From positions 1-35,781 of the forward strand of contig JAIMJQ010000005.1 of assembly GCA_020693165.1 (NCBI GenBank): a stretch of DNA of 35,781 nucleotides. Direction: 5' to 3'. Below, piece by piece: positions 32,431 through 35,781 of this stretch. How positions within the stretch are numbered: the first letter of the stretch is position 1; each line of letters opens with the position of its first letter. The notes under the pieces were generated by a model. The model had not been told where the DNA came from. It saw only the letters and a list, made by a program, of their open reading frames with translations, and did not search any database. Source of the stretch: Xanthomonas sp. (lineage in GTDB: Bacteria > Pseudomonadota > Gammaproteobacteria > Xanthomonadales > SZUA-5). The translations under genes were made by a program, and so were the position numbers.

Positions 32431-32841
32431 TCAACGCGTATCGTGGTGGCACGCTTCGCAGGCATCGGCGATCTGCTTCAGCGCGGTGCCGATGACGGCG
32501 CAATCGGCGCCGGCGGCCAGCCCTTTGCTGACTTCCTCGATGAAACCGTCGCGACGACGCTCGAAGGTGGCATCGACGTAGCCGATCGCGGCGAAGATCG
32601 GCGTCGAATCTTCCGCCAGGGCGCGCATGCGCTGCAGGTGGCGTTGCGCGGCTGGCGCATCGCAGGTCGTCGAGCGCGCCGTCTTGCGCGCCTGACCCAT
32701 GTGGTACTGCATCAGCGCCATCGTGCCGCGTGGCACCTGGTGGCGCTGCGCCAGCGTGCTCATGACCACGAACGCACCGATGGCGCCGATGAACAAACCC
32801 ACCGCCAACAGCGCCAGCGCGCGCCCTCCAGACATTGCCAT
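32431..32841 (-). CDS. Membrane-anchored cytochrome c'-like protein
   Basis: This 136-aa protein has one N-terminal membrane helix or signal anchor (ALALLAVGLFIGAIGAFVVM), then an all-helical domain. It ends with a haem c attachment motif CEACH only three residues from the C-terminus, the position used by four-helix class II cytochromes c'. An isolated Cys in TTCDAP and a second in ADCAVIG also occur. The ATG at 32841 has a GGGAA site and is preferred to one at 32865. A role in periplasmic electron transfer or NO binding is generic for the family and not shown here. Confidence 0.7.
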   Translation of the reverse strand: MAMSGGRALALLAVGLFIGAIGAFVVMSTLAQRHQVPRGTMALMQYHMGQARKTARSTTCDAPAAQRHLQRMRALAEDSTPIFAAIGYVDATFERRRDGFIEEVSKGLAAGADCAVIGTALKQIADACEACHHDTR

Positions 32842-32941
32842 CGTCGAATTCCCGAGTAAAACCACGAGGCTAGCCGATGGCGGTTGAGTGAAGCGTCACG
32901 AAGCGTCAGAAGCTTTCTTGCGTCTGCACCAGCATTTGTGG

Positions 32942-33002
32942 GCCCAGACTTGTCTGGACGCTCCCCGGTTGGATGCTGAAAAGCGTCCAGACAAGTCTGG
33001 AC
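32942..33002. repeat. Inverted pair of the 18-bp palindrome
   Basis: The left copy (32942-32959, TT centre) has one change in its first arm (GCCCAGAC). The right copy (32985-33002, AA centre) is perfect and is followed by CCACA. The spacer is 25 bp. The pair lies between the cytochrome gene and the end of mutS. Confidence 0.9.
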
Positions 33003-33027
33003 CCACAAACGCATGGGACTTTGGCGC

Positions 33028-35781
33028 TTACACCAGCGCCTTCAACCGATACAACAGATCCAGCGCCTGGCGCGGCGTCAGCGCATCCGGATCGACGTCG
33101 CGCAGCGCATCCAGTGCGGGGGAGGGCGCCGCAAACAGGTCGAATTGTGCCGGCTTCGCTTCCTGCCTTTCGCCGTGTCGGGTCCCGGGTCCCGGGTCCC
33201 GGGACCCGTCATCCGCCCGTGCCCCGTGCCCCATGCCCCGTGCCCCGTCTTCCAGTCCCTTCAGCACCGCCTCCGCACGCTTCAGCACGCGCCCCGGCAA
33301 CCCGGCCAACGCCGCCACCTGCAGCCCGAAGCTGCGATTGGCCGGCCCGGGTTTGACCGCGTGCAGGAACACCAGCGCATGCGCATGTTCGACTGCATCC
33401 AGGTGCACATTGGCGACGCCCTCGCATTCGTCGGCGAGTTCGGTCAGCTCGAAGTAATGGGTGGCGAACAGGGTGTAGGCGCGATTGCGCTCGGCCAGTT
33501 CGATGGCGCAGGCGCGGGCGATGGCGAGGCCGTCGTAAGTGCTGGTGCCGCGCCCGATCTCGTCCATCAGCACCAGGCTGCGATCGGTCGCGTTGTGCAG
33601 GATGCGTGCGGTCTCGGCCATCTCGACCATGAAGGTCGACTGACCGCGGGCGAGGTCGTCGCCGGCGCCGATGCGGGTGAAGATGCGGTCGATCGGGCCG
33701 ATCGTCGCCGACCTCGCCGGCACTGCGCTGCCGATATGCGCGAGCAGCACGATCAACGCATTCTGGCGCATGTAGGTGCTCTTGCCGCCCATGTTCGGGC
33801 CGGTGATCACCAGCATGCGACGATCGCCATGCAGGTCCAGGTCGTTCGGTTCAAATGGCTCGCGGCGGACGACCTCGACCACCGGATGGCGTCCCGCCTC
33901 GATCTTGAGCACGCGTTCATCGGTCAATGTCGGTCGCGCCCAGTTCCAGCGCTCGGCGCCATCAGCCAGCGCCGCAATCACATCCAGGTGGGCGAGGGCG
34001 TCGGAGGCCGCGCGCAGGGTGTCGAGGTGCCGCTGCAGTTCGGCGATCAGTTCGTCGTAGAGACCGCGCTCGCGCATCAGCGCGCGCTCGCGACTGCCGA
34101 GTACCTTGTCCTCGTAGAGCTTCAATTCCTCGGTGATGTAGCGCTCGGCGCCCTTGAGCGTCTGCCGCCGCGACCAGCGCGCCGGCACGCGTTCCAGATG
34201 CGAGCGGGTCACTTCGAGGTAGTAGCCGTGCACCTTGTTGTAGGCGACGCGCAGATTGGCGATGCCGGTGGCCTCGCGCTCGCGGCGTTCGAGGTCGACC
34301 AGGAACTCGTCGGCGCCGGCCGACAGCAGTCGCAGTTCATCGAGTTCAGCATCGAATCCGGTGGCGATCACGCCGCCATCGCGCATGAATATCGGTGGCT
34401 CGGCGACCAGCGCGCGCAGCAGCAGCGCATGGGTATCCTCCATGCCACGTAGCGCCTGCGCCCATTCGATCAGCGCACTCGGCGTGCCTTGCTCGGCGAT
34501 CGACGCGAGCGCGGGGCAGATTGCGAGCGCATCGCGCAGGCCCGACAGATCGCGCGGCCGCGCCGAGCCGAGCGCCAGCCGCCCGAGCATGCGTTCGACG
34601 TCGCCAAGTGCCTGCAGCGCGGTGCGCAGCGGCTCGATCAGCGCCAGGTTGCGCACTGATTCGATCGCATCCTGACGCACGCGCAGCGCCGCGTGGTCGC
34701 GCAATGGACGCGCCAGCCAGCGCCTGAGGAGGCGCGCACCCATCGGCGTCAGACAGCGGTCGAGGATGCCGATCAGCGTGTGCTCGCGACGGCCGGAGGC
34801 ATGTTCCTCGATCTCGAGGTGACGGCGTGTGGCCGCATCCAGGTGCAGCGAGTCCTCTCCTTGTTCCACTGACAGGCCCGCCAGGCGCGGTAGCGCCGCC
34901 TTCTGCGTTTCGCGCACGTAGTGCAGCAGCGCCCCGGCGGCACCGAGCGCCGCATCGAGGTGGTCGCAACCGTAGCCGGAGAGGTCGCGCACCGCGAACT
35001 GCTGCGTCAGCGCGCGGCGTCCGGCATCGCTGTCGAAGTGCCACGGCGCCAGGCGCCTGACCAGGCCGGCTTCGACGCCATCAAGATTCAGCAGGTCCTC
35101 GGGAATCAGCGTCTCGGCGGGGGCCAGTCGCGCCATCTCGGCCGGCAGTGCCTCGGCATCGATCTCGCTGACGCGGATGCGGCCGGAGCCGAGGTCGAGC
35201 CAGGCGAGGCCGAGGCGAGGGCCGGAAGTTGCAACGGCGGGGCAGGGGGCAGGGAGCAGGGGACGGGGTCCTTCGCCCTGACTGGATGCAGTCGCAAGAT
35301 TCGCACTGAGTTGAGGCGACCGGCGAGCCGCAAGATGTTCCCCCTGCCCCCTGCCCGCTGCCGCCGCTCGTTCGTGCCTCACCGCCACCGCCAGCAACAG
35401 ATTGTCCCGCCGCTGGTCCAGCAGCGCATCGTCGACCACCGTGCCGGGTGTGACAATGCGCGTAATGCGGCGCTCGACCAGGCCCTTGGCTTCACGCGGA
35501 TCGCCGATCTGTTCAGCGATCGCTACCGCTTCGCCGAGGCGGATCAGCTTGGCCAGATAGCCATCCAGCGCATGCACCGGTATGCCCGCCATCGGAATCG
35601 GCGCGCCTGCCGATTGGCCGCGTTGGGTCAGCGTGATGTCGAGCAGGCTCGCCGCGCGCCGCGCGTCGTTGTAGAACACCTCATAGAAGTCGCCCATGCG
35701 GAACAGCAGCAGCAGATCCGGCTGCTCGGCCTTGAGCGCCAGGTACTGGCGCATCAGTGGGGTGTGGTCGGCAATGACGCT
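33028..35781 (-). CDS. mutS: DNA mismatch repair protein MutS (5' end outside window)
   Basis: At least 917 aa are visible; the frame is open to the right edge as [14 protein letters not shown], so the true start lies a few codons beyond 35781 and the ATG at 35754 is internal. Hallmarks are the mismatch-reading FYE ([10 protein letters not shown]), Walker [22 protein letters not shown], and at the C-terminus a beta-clamp-type motif QFDLF followed by the tetramerisation helix [17 protein letters not shown]. The protein is longer than usual (about 855 aa) because of two extra segments encoded by heptanucleotide repeats. One lies at the N-domain/connector boundary (35239-35366) and one in the linker before the clamp motif (33180-33250). 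Confidence 0.95.
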   Translation of the reverse strand, partial: SVIADHTPLMRQYLALKAEQPDLLLLFRMGDFYEVFYNDARRAASLLDITLTQRGQSAGAPIPMAGIPVHALDGYLAKLIRLGEAVAIAEQIGDPREAKGLVERRITRIVTPGTVVDDALLDQRRDNLLLAVAVRHERAAAAGRGQGEHLAARRSPQLSANLATASSQGEGPRPLLPAPCPAVATSGPRLGLAWLDLGSGRIRVSEIDAEALPAEMARLAPAETLIPEDLLNLDGVEAGLVRRLAPWHFDSDAGRRALTQQFAVRDLSGYGCDHLDAALGAAGALLHYVRETQKAALPRLAGLSVEQGEDSLHLDAATRRHLEIEEHASGRREHTLIGILDRCLTPMGARLLRRWLARPLRDHAALRVRQDAIESVRNLALIEPLRTALQALGDVERMLGRLALGSARPRDLSGLRDALAICPALASIAEQGTPSALIEWAQALRGMEDTHALLLRALVAEPPIFMRDGGVIATGFDAELDELRLLSAGADEFLVDLERREREATGIANLRVAYNKVHGYYLEVTRSHLERVPARWSRRQTLKGAERYITEELKLYEDKVLGSRERALMRERGLYDELIAELQRHLDTLRAASDALAHLDVIAALADGAERWNWARPTLTDERVLKIEAGRHPVVEVVRREPFEPNDLDLHGDRRMLVITGPNMGGKSTYMRQNALIVLLAHIGSAVPARSATIGPIDRIFTRIGAGDDLARGQSTFMVEMAETARILHNATDRSLVLMDEIGRGTSTYDGLAIARACAIELAERNRAYTLFATHYFELTELADECEGVANVHLDAVEHAHALVFLHAVKPGPANRSFGLQVAALAGLPGRVLKRAEAVLKGLEDGARGMGHGARADDGSRDPGPGTRHGERQEAKPAQFDLFAAPSPALDALRDVDPDALTPRQALDLLYRLKALV
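33180..33250. repeat. Heptanucleotide clusters inside mutS (linker)
   Basis: GGGTCCC x3 plus inverted GGGACCC (33180-33207) are followed by GTGCCCC-type units (GTGCCCC, GTGCCCC, ATGCCCC, GTGCCCC; about 33220-33247). They encode the extra peptide [20 protein letters not shown]… about 50-75 codons before the MutS stop. Adding or removing one 7-bp unit would shift the frame. Confidence 0.85.
35239..35366. repeat. Inverted heptanucleotide arrays inside mutS (N-terminal part)
   Basis: GGGGCAG, GGGGCAG, GGAGCAG and GGGACGG (35239-35266) face CCCCCTG, CCCCCTG and CCCGCTG (35340-35360) across about 73 bp. In reverse complement both are CAGGGGG units, so they form an inverted pair. The encoded segment ([13 protein letters not shown] … PLLPAPCP) is absent from standard MutS and separates LLLAVA from [12 protein letters not shown]. 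Confidence 0.85.

Noticed and set aside
35244-35366. Frameshift or assembly error in mutS
   Set aside because: The frame stays open through the repeat segment and conserved MutS sequence resumes on both sides, so an in-frame insertion is the simpler reading.

Overview
The window is GC-rich and gene-dense. Marker genes (nagZ–hpt–MTI phosphorylase order, mutS, a PhaI/PhaF-type phasin pair, a BCP-type peroxiredoxin, Hanks-type kinase fused to TPRs, a secreted protein ending in DGFE, GTAG-headed REP elements) point to a gammaproteobacterium, most likely of the Lysobacterales/Xanthomonadales. This is an inference from gene content; the species cannot be named from the sequence.

Layout. (1) 1-2934: CYTH phosphatase/cyclase-like protein, nagZ, hpt and a 6-oxopurine-type S-methyl-5'-thioinosine phosphorylase, a tightly packed + strand unit for cell-wall recycling and purine salvage. 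(2) 3181-16636: a neutral-lipid / storage-granule region containing a WS/DGAT acyltransferase, a phasin, a TetR regulator with an acyl-CoA-binding protein, a divergent two-domain fatty acyl-CoA reductase, a PhaF-like phasin with a KAAAP tail, a patatin phospholipase, a membrane-anchored alpha/beta hydrolase, a peroxiredoxin and a PHA-system granule protein. Acyl-CoA supply (ACBP), reduction to alcohol (FAR), esterification (WS/DGAT), granule coating (phasins) and candidate lipases are all present, so the cell probably makes wax esters and perhaps PHA. No PHA synthase is in view. (3) 16709-28725 and 31269-32153: a Ser/Thr phosphorylation and c-di-GMP signalling region. It holds a periplasmic cupredoxin overlapping a transmembrane sensor kinase, a porin, a double-FHA membrane protein, a catalytically degenerate GGDEF protein that keeps an I-site, a kinase-TPR protein and two FHA-GGDEF diguanylate cyclases. 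(4) 28801-31053 is a fused E1 alpha-beta 2-oxoacid dehydrogenase. 32431-32841 is a membrane-anchored cytochrome c'-like protein. 33028 to the right edge is mutS, whose start lies outside the window.

Repeats are the most unusual part. Four kinds coexist: a perfect 18-bp palindrome (GTCCAGAC-tt-GTCTGGAC family, eight copies, four of them in a strict 46-bp tandem array); GTAG-headed REP pairs, whose GTAG contains the TAG stop codon of three different genes; short heptanucleotide arrays resembling the STRR repeats of cyanobacteria, often in inverted pairs; and long imperfect inverted repeats. Two heptamer clusters lie inside the mutS reading frame and add extra peptide segments to MutS.

One likely frameshift (about 23433) breaks a small TPR-like gene and makes it read in frame into the next gene. 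A short transposase-like remnant lies at 11162-11294. No rRNA, tRNA, intact insertion sequence or CRISPR array was seen.
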